A stretch of DNA of 64,000 nucleotides from Burkholderia sp. Ax-1719 (lineage in GTDB: Bacteria > Pseudomonadota > Gammaproteobacteria > Burkholderiales > Burkholderiaceae): contig NZ_VWWJ01000001.1 of the NCBI RefSeq assembly GCF_011753055.1, forward strand, positions 868,001 to 932,000, in the 5' to 3' direction. A program made the position numbers and the translations under genes. The notes below the pieces were generated by a model, which ran no database searches, was not told the origin of the DNA, and saw only the letters and a program-made list of their open reading frames with translations. Positions within the stretch are counted from its first letter, which is position 1, and every line of letters begins with the position of its first letter. Positions 8,301 to 17,186 of the stretch are shown in pieces.

Positions 8301-9449
8301 ATGGCGATTCCTTCTATTCATGCGGTAATTCAGCGCGCGCTCGACGAGCGGCGGCTGGTGGGTGCGGTCGTGCTCGTCGCGCGTGGCGGTGAGGTGGTGC
8401 ATCGTCAGGCAGCGGGGCTGGCTGAGCGAGAGCGTGCGCGGGCGATGAGCGTGGAAACCGTGTTTCGCCTGGCGTCGGTCAGCAAGCCCATCGTGTCGAC
8501 GGCAGCGATGGTCCTGGCCGCCCAGGGGCGACTCGATCTCGACGCCTCGATCGAGCGCTGGTTGCCCGAATTTCGCCCGCGTCTGGCCGATGGCCGGCCG
8601 GCGCGCATCACCGCGAGACAACTGCTTAGCCACACCGCGGGGCTGGGTTATCGCTTCCTCGAAGCCGATGCACACGGTCCGTATGCTCGTGCGGGCGTGT
8701 CGGACGGCATGGACGCATCAGATATCGACCTTGCCGAAAATCTGCGTCGCATTGCGAGCGTGCCCTTGCTTTACGAGCCGGGTACTTCGTGGGGTTATTC
8801 ACTGGCGATCGATGTATTGGGCGCACTCATCGAGCGCGTGTACGGGGCATCGCTCGACATTGCCGTGCACCGACTGGTGACCGGACCGCTTGGCATGCGC
8901 AATACGGTCTTTGTCGTACGCAGCGTGGAGCACGTCGCCACCGCCTACGTCAACGCGCAACCTGAACCTCGCCTGCTGCTGGACGGCGATCTCGTTTCGC
9001 CTTTCGACGGCGCAGTCGGCATCCGCTTCAGCCCCGCACGTATTGCTGACAGCAGGGCGTTTCCATCGGGCGGCGCGGGAATGGCGGGCACGGCGGAGGA
9101 CGTCCTGCGCCTGCTCGAAACCTTGCGTGAAGGCGGGGGATCGCTTTTGCCGCCGGAATACGTAGCCGAGATGGCCCGCGACCAGGCAGGCGGACTTGAG
9201 CCGCCGGATGCGCCCGGCTACGGCTTTGGGCTGGGCTTTTCCGTGTTGCGTGATCGCTCGCGGGCCGCATCGCCCGAAACCAATGGCACATGGCGCTGGG
9301 GCGGCGCGTATGGCCATTCGTGGTTCGTGGATCCAGCGCGGCAACTGAGCGTTGTGGCGCTCACCAATACGTTGTACGAGGGCATGTCAGGACGTTTCGT
9401 CAACGAACTGCGCGACGCCGTGTACAGCGGTTTGGGAGACGCGCGATGA
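8301..9449 (+). CDS. Serine hydrolase, beta-lactamase/esterase class C fold
   Basis: A 382-residue member of the beta-lactamase family (PF00144). The nucleophile motif SxxK is SVSK in FRLASVSKPIVSTAA; LLSHTAGLGYRF and WGYSLAIDVLGALIE fit the second motif region, with YSL rather than Y-x-N; HSW in GAYGHSWFVDP replaces the KTG-like motif. Members act as esterases, D-aminopeptidases or lactamases. The start at 8301 follows GGTGAGG; the frame is open upstream only through the LysR gene. No signal peptide is seen, so it should be cytoplasmic. Its stop overlaps the next gene by four bases (ATGA), so the two are coupled. Confidence 0.87.
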   Translation: MAIPSIHAVIQRALDERRLVGAVVLVARGGEVVHRQAAGLAERERARAMSVETVFRLASVSKPIVSTAAMVLAAQGRLDLDASIERWLPEFRPRLADGRPARITARQLLSHTAGLGYRFLEADAHGPYARAGVSDGMDASDIDLAENLRRIASVPLLYEPGTSWGYSLAIDVLGALIERVYGASLDIAVHRLVTGPLGMRNTVFVVRSVEHVATAYVNAQPEPRLLLDGDLVSPFDGAVGIRFSPARIADSRAFPSGGAGMAGTAEDVLRLLETLREGGGSLLPPEYVAEMARDQAGGLEPPDAPGYGFGLGFSVLRDRSRAASPETNGTWRWGGAYGHSWFVDPARQLSVVALTNTLYEGMSGRFVNELRDAVYSGLGDAR

Positions 9450-10654
9450 CTCGATCAAATGACGGACGTTTGCCGTATGCAAAACTCGTCCCGCTTTCGC
9501 TCGCAGCCTTCGTCACGATCTTGACCGAAGCGCTCCCGGCGGGCTTGCTTGCCCAGATGGCACACGGCCTTGGCGTTTCGCAGGCCGCCGTGGGTCAGAC
9601 CGTGACGGCGTATGCTGCGGGATCGCTAATCGCGGCGATTCCCTTGATATCCGCGACGCAGCGGCTGCGGCGCAGGCCCTTGTTGTTGACCGCCATTAGC
9701 GGATTTATCGTGACGAACGCGATTACTGCGCTATCGCATAGCTATGCGCTGACGATGGTGGCGCGTTTCATCGCCGGTATCGCAGCCGGATTGATCTGGG
9801 CGCTTCTGGCAGGCTATGCCGCGCGCATGGTTCCGCAGCATCGTCAGGGCGGCGCGATTGCCGTGGCGATGGCGGGCACGCCGCTGGCGCTTTCGCTGGG
9901 CGTGCCCGCTGGCACGTTGCTCGGGGCTTGGTCTGACTGGCGCCTGGCATTTGGCGTCATGAGCCTGCTGGCGATCGCGCTCTTTGCATGGGTTCGCATG
10001 ACGGTGCCCGATTTTCCAGGGCAGATGGCGGCCGGTCGACTTGCGTTGCGTGGAGTTTTCAGGCTTTCAGGTGTACGTCCGGTATTGTTTGTAGTGCTGA
10101 CGTTTGTGCTGGCGCACAATCTGCTTTACACGTATATATCGGTGTTTCTTGCGGCGGCTGGCCTGGCTCAGCAGGCAGATCGCGTGCTGCTGACGTTTGG
10201 CATTGCCTCTGTCCTGGGAATCGTAATCGTCGGGCTGCTGATCGATCGCCACCTGCGCATGCTGACGCTCGCTAGCACGCTGATATTCGCAAGCGCGGTG
10301 CTGACGCTGGATGCGGCTGGCAACGCGCCGATTGTTATCTATGGCGTGGCGGCTGCGTGGGGGCTTGCATTTGGCGGCGCGGCAACCTTGTTCCAGACAG
10401 CGCTGGCCAAAGCTGCGGGAGAGGCGACCGACGCCGCGCAAGCGATGCTCGTCACGGTCTGGAATGCGGCCATCGCCGGTGGCGGAATGATGGGCGGCGT
10501 GTTGCTCGACCGTGTTGGCGCTGGCGCATTCTTTCCGGTGCTGCTATTGCTGCTGGGAGCCACGTTCGCGATGGTGTGGTCTGCGAAGCGCAGCGGTTTT
10601 CCCGCGTTGACGGAGCGAATCGACGTTTTACCGACGGATGTAACGAATCCGTGA
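9446..10654 (+). CDS. MFS transporter, DHA1/AraJ-like exporter
   Basis: A 402-residue, about twelve-helix major facilitator protein. The N-terminus (LVPLSLAAFVTILTEALPAGLLAQMAHGLGVSQAAVGQTVTAYAAGSLIAAIP) and ALTMVARFIAGIAAGLIWALLAGYAARMV fit the AraJ/YdhP-type efflux group. The ATG at 9446 overlaps the serine hydrolase stop, so the pair is translated as one unit. Together with that hydrolase and the divergent LysR gene it forms a small unit that probably modifies and exports a compound. The substrate is unknown. Confidence 0.9.
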   Translation: MTRSNDGRLPYAKLVPLSLAAFVTILTEALPAGLLAQMAHGLGVSQAAVGQTVTAYAAGSLIAAIPLISATQRLRRRPLLLTAISGFIVTNAITALSHSYALTMVARFIAGIAAGLIWALLAGYAARMVPQHRQGGAIAVAMAGTPLALSLGVPAGTLLGAWSDWRLAFGVMSLLAIALFAWVRMTVPDFPGQMAAGRLALRGVFRLSGVRPVLFVVLTFVLAHNLLYTYISVFLAAAGLAQQADRVLLTFGIASVLGIVIVGLLIDRHLRMLTLASTLIFASAVLTLDAAGNAPIVIYGVAAAWGLAFGGAATLFQTALAKAAGEATDAAQAMLVTVWNAAIAGGGMMGGVLLDRVGAGAFFPVLLLLLGATFAMVWSAKRSGFPALTERIDVLPTDVTNP

Positions 10655-10911
10655 GAGGCAATTACGCTTGAATACCTACACCGCGGGAAGGATGGCAGGA
10701 AGAGATAAAAAGGAAAATATTGCCAATTTCGATTAAAAATAACGATGGAAAAAATACCGATATATTCAGAATAGATAACCTGATTTAGAGTCGGGAAATT
10801 GATCGCCATTTTGTCGCGCTTAATGAATTCCGCGGATACAATGTCGGCGTAATTCCGGGGCGATATCTATCCGGAATCGATAATCCTGTTCAATTCCCGA
10901 TTCTGATCTCA

Positions 10912-11928
10912 ATGACGCCCAACACGAATGCCGTCGAACTAAAACCCTGGTCGCCGCCTTATGCGGCTATTGCATCGGTCCTGTTCTTTTTCTGCGTGCA
11001 GGCCGGTCTGGGCATGTGGTCTTACTATCACTACATGACGCAGCGTGATCCGATCTCGGCTTCATGGATGTTGGCGACCATAGCCGGCAAGGCGCTTAGC
11101 GCCATGCTGATTGGTGCAACCTTTACGCAGGCCTCTGTCCAGTCTCTCAGGGAAGCACAGCGCCTTGGCGTGATGTCGCTGTGGGTGTCGGTTGGCGTGG
11201 GGTTCATGGCCGGCGTGCTTGAGGCTGGCTGGTCGTTGCTCAGCGCGCAGGCAATGACGTGGACGTTCGAATGGGCGAAGCGGGATCAATCTACGCTCGG
11301 CGAGCATATAACGGTTTTCGCCACGATTTTCTCCCTGCTTGGAGTCATCATTCTGCCGTCACTCGTCGTGCTGGCGGTCAAGGTGGTTGCCCGCCTGTCT
11401 CGCCCGGCGGCGCACATACCGGCTAGACCTGTTTCGCGGGCACAGGCAGTCGCATTATTGACGCTGTTCGCATGGTGTTGGGTCACTGTGCTACTGACGT
11501 TTCTTTTGCCCAACGTGACAGCAAACTACGCGATGAGCATGGACGACACAGAGTCTGGGAATTCTCTGTTCCCCCTGCTTTACGTCGCGACTTATTTCAC
11601 CTCATTCATGCTGGTGCTGCCTGTCTTGATCGGTGCATTGCTGGGTGTGCCAAAACGTCTTTCAGCTGGGCGGCCGTGGCGCCTGTTAGGCATTTCATCG
11701 CTTTGCATGTTGCTGTGCGGCCTGATCATGGCGGTACTGGACAGTATCGCGGCGAGATTGCCAGGTCTATCGGCTCACGCCTCCAGTCTCATACCGATTG
11801 CCCTCGGCATCGCGGTTGTCTGGTATCTGATCTCCATTCCCGCCTGCAAATGGCTCATTCGCGCTTTGACGCTGAAGTTGAGCGTGGAGCCCGAAGTGGA
11901 AGTGAACAACGTAGGGCGCGTCGCGTGA
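10912..11928 (+). CDS. Integral membrane protein, unknown function
   Basis: A 338-residue protein with about eight hydrophobic helices (for example YAAIASVLFFFCVQAGLGMW, ATIFSLLGVIILPSLVVLA, SLCMLLCGLIMAVLDSIA and SLIPIALGIAVVWYLI) and a long polar segment in the middle. I do not recognise a domain. The ATG at 10912 is supported by composition; there is no strong Shine-Dalgarno. An AT-rich 257-base gap precedes it. It begins a run of membrane and exported proteins of unknown role that extends to 18251. Confidence 0.7.
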   Translation: MTPNTNAVELKPWSPPYAAIASVLFFFCVQAGLGMWSYYHYMTQRDPISASWMLATIAGKALSAMLIGATFTQASVQSLREAQRLGVMSLWVSVGVGFMAGVLEAGWSLLSAQAMTWTFEWAKRDQSTLGEHITVFATIFSLLGVIILPSLVVLAVKVVARLSRPAAHIPARPVSRAQAVALLTLFAWCWVTVLLTFLLPNVTANYAMSMDDTESGNSLFPLLYVATYFTSFMLVLPVLIGALLGVPKRLSAGRPWRLLGISSLCMLLCGLIMAVLDSIAARLPGLSAHASSLIPIALGIAVVWYLISIPACKWLIRALTLKLSVEPEVEVNNVGRVA

Positions 11929-11951
11929 ACCGAAGTCTGCATGGCAGCCGC

Positions 11952-12374
11952 TTACTGTAGTTGCTCAAGGTAGCCGTTAATCACCTTGAGCCGCGCGTGC
12001 GTTAATTCAGTCAGACATTCCGTGCGATTGACGGGCAGCCATTGTGGCGCCGAGCCAGCCAGACTCGCACGGAAGTCGCATTCGGCGTCTCTGAAGGTGA
12101 TCCACGCTCGCTGCGCCGCCACGATTTGCGTTCGTAACGCCTGGTCGCTGTCTGGCGCATTCCTGAGTCTGCCGACAACCTTCCTGTAGGCGTCGTTGAG
12201 CGAACGGTCTGCCGCCGAGAATTCATTCTCCGCACAGTGCAGATTGGCTTCGGACGAATCTGGACCGATGCCACCGGGTGGCGCGTTGCAGTCAAGCGCA
12301 AAAGCATTGAGTGACGTGCACGTAACGGCTAGCAAGAGCGCTCGCGTCCACTTCATAGCGCAGCGGTTGTCCAT
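11952..12374 (-). CDS. LprI-type exported protein (DUF1311)
   Basis: A 140-residue exported protein with an LprI N-terminal domain. The mature part has the paired-cysteine pattern of the family: LDCNAPPG, LHCAENEF, DRSLNDAYRKVVGRL, QRAWITFRDAECDF and NRTECLTELTHARLKVI. Some LprI proteins inhibit lysozyme. The start at 12374 shares a base with the stop of the upstream gene (TAATG), which suggests coupled translation; the ATG at 12356 (MKWTRALLLAV) would give a tidier signal peptide. Either gives the same mature protein, exported to the periplasm. Confidence 0.82.
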   Translation of the reverse strand: MDNRCAMKWTRALLLAVTCTSLNAFALDCNAPPGGIGPDSSEANLHCAENEFSAADRSLNDAYRKVVGRLRNAPDSDQALRTQIVAAQRAWITFRDAECDFRASLAGSAPQWLPVNRTECLTELTHARLKVINGYLEQLQ

Positions 12375-12832
12375 TAATGGGCGCAAACGTAATTGAGTGC
12401 GCGGTCGAGTTCGGTGTCGGGGGCGACATCGGAGAAGGTCGCCGTGCTAACGGTGGGCATGGTATCGACGCGATCGAGAAGCTGACCCTGGGCGTCGTAG
12501 CTCAAACGGGTCACCAGCGACGTCTGCCGTTTTTTGCAGTCGAACGCTATCCGTTGTTTAAGGACGGTGGCCGGCGCAATGCCAGGTGCGATGGCCGTGG
12601 GCTGGTCGTAGTGGATTTGAACCCAGGCGTGGCGAATCGAGCCATCCCGGACAATGGAATGGGGATCGACGGATTCTGTCCAGGCGTTCGGCACAGAGGC
12701 GATGACGTCCCAGCCTGCCGCATCGGCTACAACTGCGGTACACGTTAGCGCGAGGCAAGTCAGGAGTTGACGCGCCGGTCGATAGAAGCGAACGGACGGC
12801 GAGTGTTGCGAAGTTGGGGCTTTGGCGCTCAT
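12374..12832 (-). CDS. Surface-adhesin E-like exported protein
   Basis: A 152-residue protein with an N-terminal hydrophobic signal (LLTCLALTCTAVVADAAG). The mature part WDVIASVPNAWTESVDPHSIVRDGSIRHAWVQIHYD, followed by IAFDCKKRQTSLVTRLSYDAQGQLL, resembles the small beta-rich Adhesin_E domain (first described in Haemophilus protein E), with its closing cysteines. In beta-proteobacteria such proteins are common and mostly uncharacterised, so adhesion is not implied. Its stop overlaps the start of the LprI-type gene, making a two-gene exported-protein operon. Confidence 0.65.
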   Translation of the reverse strand: MSAKAPTSQHSPSVRFYRPARQLLTCLALTCTAVVADAAGWDVIASVPNAWTESVDPHSIVRDGSIRHAWVQIHYDQPTAIAPGIAPATVLKQRIAFDCKKRQTSLVTRLSYDAQGQLLDRVDTMPTVSTATFSDVAPDTELDRALNYVCAH

Positions 12833-13014
12833 GAGTATTCCTGCAATTTCAAGTCGGCTCGCGGGTAACGAAGTGCGTCGCTATTGTAAGCGGAGCAGGC
12901 TTGTTAAGCCTGAGTGTCTTGCGGGTCGATCCAATCAACGTCCTGAAACGGATGTAGCTTACTCATTCCGTACTGGAGATGGCGGATGCATTCGACAGCT
13001 AATCGCTGCCTGTT

Positions 13015-14100
13015 ATGACCACTGCAACGGGGTACTACTCGGATACCGGGCGTATCGACGATCTGATTGATTTTGTCCATAGACATCCCGATCTATTGCT
13101 CATTCCTGAGCATGGAATCGCGGGTGGCCGAACACTTCTGCACATCGCTGCGTCATATGGAAGTGTAGAAGTGTGCGAGAACCTCATTGGTCGAGGCATA
13201 TCGATCAATGCGCCTTCTGCTTCATCAGGCAATCAATTGCCGATCAGCGAGGCGGCGGGGCGCGGCCACCTCGATCTGGTTCGTTGGCTGATCGACCACG
13301 GTGCCTGTGTCGATGGCCTGTCTACATCCGTGACAACACCGGTGATGGTCGCTGCCATGAATGGGCATCGCAGCGTTGTCGAACTCCTGCTTCAATGCGG
13401 AGCAGACATAAACAGGTTGCACCTGAGAACGCATCAGACGTCGCTTGATTTCGCGCAGGTCTACCAACACGACCATGTTGCCGATCTGCTGCGCAAGGCG
13501 GGTGCGCGGCATGCAATTGAACCGGTTGACTATTCGGGCGATGGAGGCGGGATACTCGCTCATGTCGAGCAACATGTCGGCTGTGTGCTGTCGAGTCGAT
13601 TGACCAGGGAGTGGGAATCATGTCGCGTGGAGTATCGAACCGCTTTGATCCGTCGGGCCAAAGACTACAAACTGCTTTTCTCGCTGGGAATCAATTCGCT
13701 TGCGCCCAGCATCGAATTGATGATCTGCCTGAAATCAGACTGGCCGACTGGAGAGGCAGTTCTTGCCTCCGGCGGGCATGAATCATTTCCGCTTCGTCTG
13801 TTGTGGGAACTGAGCAGGATCAGATTGAAGGGGCGCTTGATCGAAGAAGGCGATATTGTCGAGCGGGCGATGCTGAGTGTTGAAGAAGCTTTCTGGCCAT
13901 CCGGCGTTGATGCTTTCCTTGTGGTCGATTACCAATTCTACGGTTCCAAGCACAAGGAGCAAGGCGATGAGGAGGTGAAGATGTTGGCCCTGGTGCCCAT
14001 CCAATACACGAAATCAATGCGTCCAACGGGGCAGAGATTGCAGGATATGCTTTTGAAGCTTCGCACTGCCTCCTGGAAGAGAATAGCCCTGAAACCGTAG
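13015..14100 (+). CDS. Ankyrin-repeat protein with C-terminal SUFU-like domain
   Basis: A 361-residue protein. Residues about 10-165 hold four or five ankyrin repeats (TLLHIAASYGSVEVCENLIGRG, PISEAAGRGHLDLVRWLIDHGA, PVMVAAMNGHRSVVELLLQCGADIN, SLDFAQVYQHDHVADLLRKAGA). The C-terminal half resembles the suppressor-of-fused domain: SIELMICLKSDWP, FPLRLLWELSRIRL, then MLALVPIQYTKSMRPTGQRLQDML. In bacteria SUFU and ankyrin domains both occur as immunity proteins of polymorphic toxin systems (Aravind and colleagues), so an immunity role is possible. No toxin gene is recognisable beside it. No signal peptide is seen, so it should be cytoplasmic. The SUFU call rests on pattern memory and is moderate. 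Confidence 0.7.
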   Translation: MTTATGYYSDTGRIDDLIDFVHRHPDLLLIPEHGIAGGRTLLHIAASYGSVEVCENLIGRGISINAPSASSGNQLPISEAAGRGHLDLVRWLIDHGACVDGLSTSVTTPVMVAAMNGHRSVVELLLQCGADINRLHLRTHQTSLDFAQVYQHDHVADLLRKAGARHAIEPVDYSGDGGGILAHVEQHVGCVLSSRLTREWESCRVEYRTALIRRAKDYKLLFSLGINSLAPSIELMICLKSDWPTGEAVLASGGHESFPLRLLWELSRIRLKGRLIEEGDIVERAMLSVEEAFWPSGVDAFLVVDYQFYGSKHKEQGDEEVKMLALVPIQYTKSMRPTGQRLQDMLLKLRTASWKRIALKP

Positions 14101-14266
14101 TGCGTTTGATCTGATATTGCGTTGAAATCGATTTCCATTCTGCTTGTTTCTTCTGATGCTGCCTGAGTGCTTGCGCGGGATCTGGAAACACGTATATTCT
14201 TAGCGCGACCCGAAATATCCATCTGGAAGAAATGCTATCGACAACCCGGGTCTGGGGGATTTCAAA

Positions 14267-15133
14267 GTGACGAATATATTCGAATCGCTTAGAAATAAGC
14301 GCGAGAAAGGCTATAAACGGACCATGGTCGTGATTGGCGTCCTTCTGTGGATCGCTATCGTGCTGGCCATCTACAACCATTGGAATGATGCGGGCGCGGG
14401 GCGGATCGTCCGCATGTATGTGGGCTATGGCGTAGCGATCGCTATCTTCTACGTGATTGCGGCGGCGTTCTATCGCGCGTCCGCCTTTGGGAATATGGTG
14501 TTGCTCAGCAACGAGCAGTTCCCGGAGTTCCATGCAATGGTCGTTCAGGCGTCGCAGGAGGTCGGCTTGTCGGAACCGCCTAAGACCTTTATCTACAATT
14601 CGAACGGCATTTTTAATGCCTATGCGCGGCGTATCTTCGGTGGGCGCTATGTGTTCCTGACTGGCGCACTCGTTGAGGCGAACAATGACGCGCAAGTGCG
14701 GTTCGTGATTGGTCATGAATTGGGTCATCATGCGGCTGGACATTTGAACCCCTGGATCAACACCCTGAAACTTCCTGCGTACCTCGTTCCATTCCTGGGA
14801 AAGGCCTATTCACGCTCGCGTGAGTACACTTGCGACAGCATAGGCGCGTATTTGTCGAAGGATCTTCATGCTTCGCGCGGCGCATTGCAGATGCTGGGCT
14901 GCGGCTGCCGACGCCTCAATGCATCGATGAATGCAAATGCGTTTATGGCGCAGGAAAAGATGGTGCCGCCGATCTTCGGTTTCTTCACAGAGATTCTGCG
15001 CACGCACCCACGCTTGACGCGGCGCATTGCTGCGATCAATCGCACGGTGACCGGTCATCTGCATGGTGGCTCAGGGAGTGTTGTGGTCGAACCGCAGTTG
15101 AATATCGACGCTCGCACGACTCAGTCCGAATAA
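14267..15133 (+). CDS. M48 family metalloprotease, membrane-anchored
   Basis: A 288-residue zinc protease. Two N-terminal helices (MVVIGVLLWIAIVLAIYN and RMYVGYGVAIAIFYVIAAAFYR) anchor it to the inner membrane. The catalytic motif is HELGHHAAGH at about residues 150-159, with the third zinc ligand expected in SREYTCDSIG. It resembles the HtpX/M48 group that cleaves misfolded membrane proteins. The start is GTG at 14267, after a GGGGGAT stretch. It follows the ankyrin-SUFU gene by 166 bases and ends at a strong hairpin (15137-15166). Confidence 0.88.
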   Translation: MTNIFESLRNKREKGYKRTMVVIGVLLWIAIVLAIYNHWNDAGAGRIVRMYVGYGVAIAIFYVIAAAFYRASAFGNMVLLSNEQFPEFHAMVVQASQEVGLSEPPKTFIYNSNGIFNAYARRIFGGRYVFLTGALVEANNDAQVRFVIGHELGHHAAGHLNPWINTLKLPAYLVPFLGKAYSRSREYTCDSIGAYLSKDLHASRGALQMLGCGCRRLNASMNANAFMAQEKMVPPIFGFFTEILRTHPRLTRRIAAINRTVTGHLHGGSGSVVVEPQLNIDARTTQSE

Positions 15134-15136
15134 AGG

Positions 15137-15166
15137 TCCGGGAACGTCGCGAGGGACGTTCCCGGA
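15137..15166. terminator. Convergent terminator-like hairpin
   Basis: TCCGGGAACGTC, a six-base loop and GACGTTCCCGGA form a perfect 12-bp stem between the convergent M48 protease gene and the membrane-protein gene at 15174. There is no long T-run on the plus side, so it may serve as an mRNA-stabilising hairpin or a weak bidirectional terminator. Confidence 0.6.
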
Positions 15167-15173
15167 TGGCATT

Positions 15174-15983
15174 TCAGCAGCAGTAGAAACCTCCGGGATG
15201 CGGCAGTAGCGTTTCCCAGACCGCATGCCAGAAGCCTGGTTTCGGCGGCGGTGGCGTAGGCGTCAAATGGACAGGTTTATCATCGTCGTAACAGCCCTCG
15301 AATTTCCAGAGACTCGGTCGGCTAGCGTCATCGTCCTGGATCCCGTAAGGGACGTAGAAATGGGTCGTCTGTCCCTTTCTGCATGCTTTTCCCGCGATGG
15401 TCTGGTCTTCCGAGAGTTTGGCATAGCCTCTACCTATGGGGTCAATCGATATCTCTACAAATTTCACGTTCCCGCCTGTCACAGGCTGCGAGAATTGCGC
15501 GCCGCACAGGCGACGTGTCTGAGCGATAAGGTGACTGCTGGGATCCGGGCTTCCGTAGTCGTAGCCAAGACATTCCACGATAGACCCAGCAGGAATCAAG
15601 ATTTCGCCGTGCTGGATGGGCTGCTTCGTGAGTATTGAGTCTTTCCCGGTGAATTCGATTTCAGACTGGTAGTCATTCATCTGCATACGATACTGCTCGG
15701 TAAACTGGGATACGAAGTACGCGTCAAAAAGGACCAGGATCAGAGCGATAATCCCCATTCGCAATTTTCGGCATCTAATCGGTTTGCCGGATCGAACGGA
15801 TATTATGCAAAAGGCGACGCGCGCCAGCCAGGCGAGCGTGCCGGCTACCGCAATCCATGGTGCGAGCACGGCCATGAGGCCGAAAGACAGAAAAATGAGA
15901 ATGGCGAAGAAGCCGAGAACGCCGTCCGCGATGACGTGCGCGATCGCGGAGAGTTTTGTTAGACAGGTAGAAATGAAAGGCAT
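15174..15983 (-). CDS. Membrane protein with large periplasmic domain, unknown function
   Basis: A 269-residue protein. The first about 105 residues hold three hydrophobic helices (GVLGFFAILIFLSFGLMAVLAPWIAVAGTLAWLARVAF and MGIIALILVLFDAYFVSQF). The remainder is a soluble domain with several cysteines and a proline-rich tail ending in HPGGFYCC. I do not recognise a family. It is convergent with the M48 protease gene, sharing a hairpin at the 3' ends. Confidence 0.7.
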   Translation of the reverse strand: MPFISTCLTKLSAIAHVIADGVLGFFAILIFLSFGLMAVLAPWIAVAGTLAWLARVAFCIISVRSGKPIRCRKLRMGIIALILVLFDAYFVSQFTEQYRMQMNDYQSEIEFTGKDSILTKQPIQHGEILIPAGSIVECLGYDYGSPDPSSHLIAQTRRLCGAQFSQPVTGGNVKFVEISIDPIGRGYAKLSEDQTIAGKACRKGQTTHFYVPYGIQDDDASRPSLWKFEGCYDDDKPVHLTPTPPPPKPGFWHAVWETLLPHPGGFYCC

Positions 15984-16070
15984 GAATAAAGCTGGAATCT
16001 CGTGGCGTCGATTATTGAAGCCCGTAGCGCAATGACGAAAAGATGAGTCAACAAAACCACGTGCATCAAC

Positions 16071-16922
16071 CTATGGCGTAGCCGACGCGCTGGCAACAAA
16101 CATCACATGCACTATCGCTGGTGGCGTGAAATTCTCGCGTGTGGCAACGAAGCGGGTTGCCGAGACTTTCTTCAGATCACCGGGAAAGCACAACGACAAA
16201 ACGTCAGTGGGCGCGGCTTTATCCAACGTAAGCGTATATTCTCCGATCGGCCCGGAAGGGAGCGCACCAGGCGGGCTATCGATCAAGACATCGAACTGGG
16301 CGAAGCCAGCGTCGATACGATCGTTGACATGCTTGCGCATCGTATCGCTCACACAGACCGCACCGGCATCACTGGTCGATAGCGGATAGCTTGCATTAAC
16401 GCCTGCGGCTGTCTTGTAGTCCAACCCGATCGTGACGGTCTGGCCGGCGGGGAAAATCTGCGTCCACGTGCGCGTCACCCGTATAGGTTTCATCATGCCA
16501 TCCGCATGCCCCACGATTGCACTATCGGTATGAAGCTGCTGGGGCGCGCCGTTCACGTTGACAGTCAACGCAAGCGGGTTAGCCGCGTTCGCGCCGTCTA
16601 GCGCGCGTTCGGCTTCGAGCGGCGCACGATCAAAGACCGGCAGCGGAAACGACGCCTGGCGCACCAGATTGCTCTTGCCGGTGTTGCGAATCGCATATTC
16701 AAGGTGTATGTGATCGGCGGCGATGGTGAGATGCTCGCTATCCAGGCTCAGCCCGCTGCTATCGGACAAGTGAAGTCCACTGGTTGGCGTGGCGCTTATC
16801 ACGTCGCTCGCGCGAGCGGGAAGCGCCACGGCACTGATCGTCAATGCGGCAAGCAAAGTAATTGCCCGCAAAAGGACCGGTTCAGGTCCGGAAATCGCCT
16901 GAAATCGCAAGACGCTACGCAA
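16071..16922 (-). CDS. DUF4424-like exported protein
   Basis: A 283-residue exported protein. After a long N-region comes a signal (LLRAITLLAALTISAVALPARAS). The mature sequence (SLDSEHLTIAADHIHLEYAIRNTGKSNLVRQASFPLPVFD, later VTRTWTQIFPAGQTVTIGLDYKTAAGV) resembles DUF4424, a periplasmic family with beta-rich architecture and no assigned function. The start is probably TTG at 16922, supported by GGAGA seven bases upstream. It is divergent from the LprI-type gene at 17187, with 264 bases between them that hold both promoters. Confidence 0.7.
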   Translation of the reverse strand: MRSVLRFQAISGPEPVLLRAITLLAALTISAVALPARASDVISATPTSGLHLSDSSGLSLDSEHLTIAADHIHLEYAIRNTGKSNLVRQASFPLPVFDRAPLEAERALDGANAANPLALTVNVNGAPQQLHTDSAIVGHADGMMKPIRVTRTWTQIFPAGQTVTIGLDYKTAAGVNASYPLSTSDAGAVCVSDTMRKHVNDRIDAGFAQFDVLIDSPPGALPSGPIGEYTLTLDKAAPTDVLSLCFPGDLKKVSATRFVATRENFTPPAIVHVMFVASASATP

Positions 16923-17186
16923 CGTTTATCTCCGTTCAATTCAGAATATCTACCCGAAACCCTCTATACGATGATCGCATGAGATTCAACGACGTTCGGC
17001 GCGCCGGGTTTTGCTGCGGCCGGCGAATCGCTCTCACGCGCAAGTATATCGATTACTCCCTCGCGATCCTAAGGGGATCTGGCCTGGCTATTGGGTTGCA
17101 CCCCAGCCAGGGAGGCAGTAACGGAATCATGCTATATATGCGTGCGTCATTTAATCCCTGATCTGCAACCTCTTATCCGATTCAAT

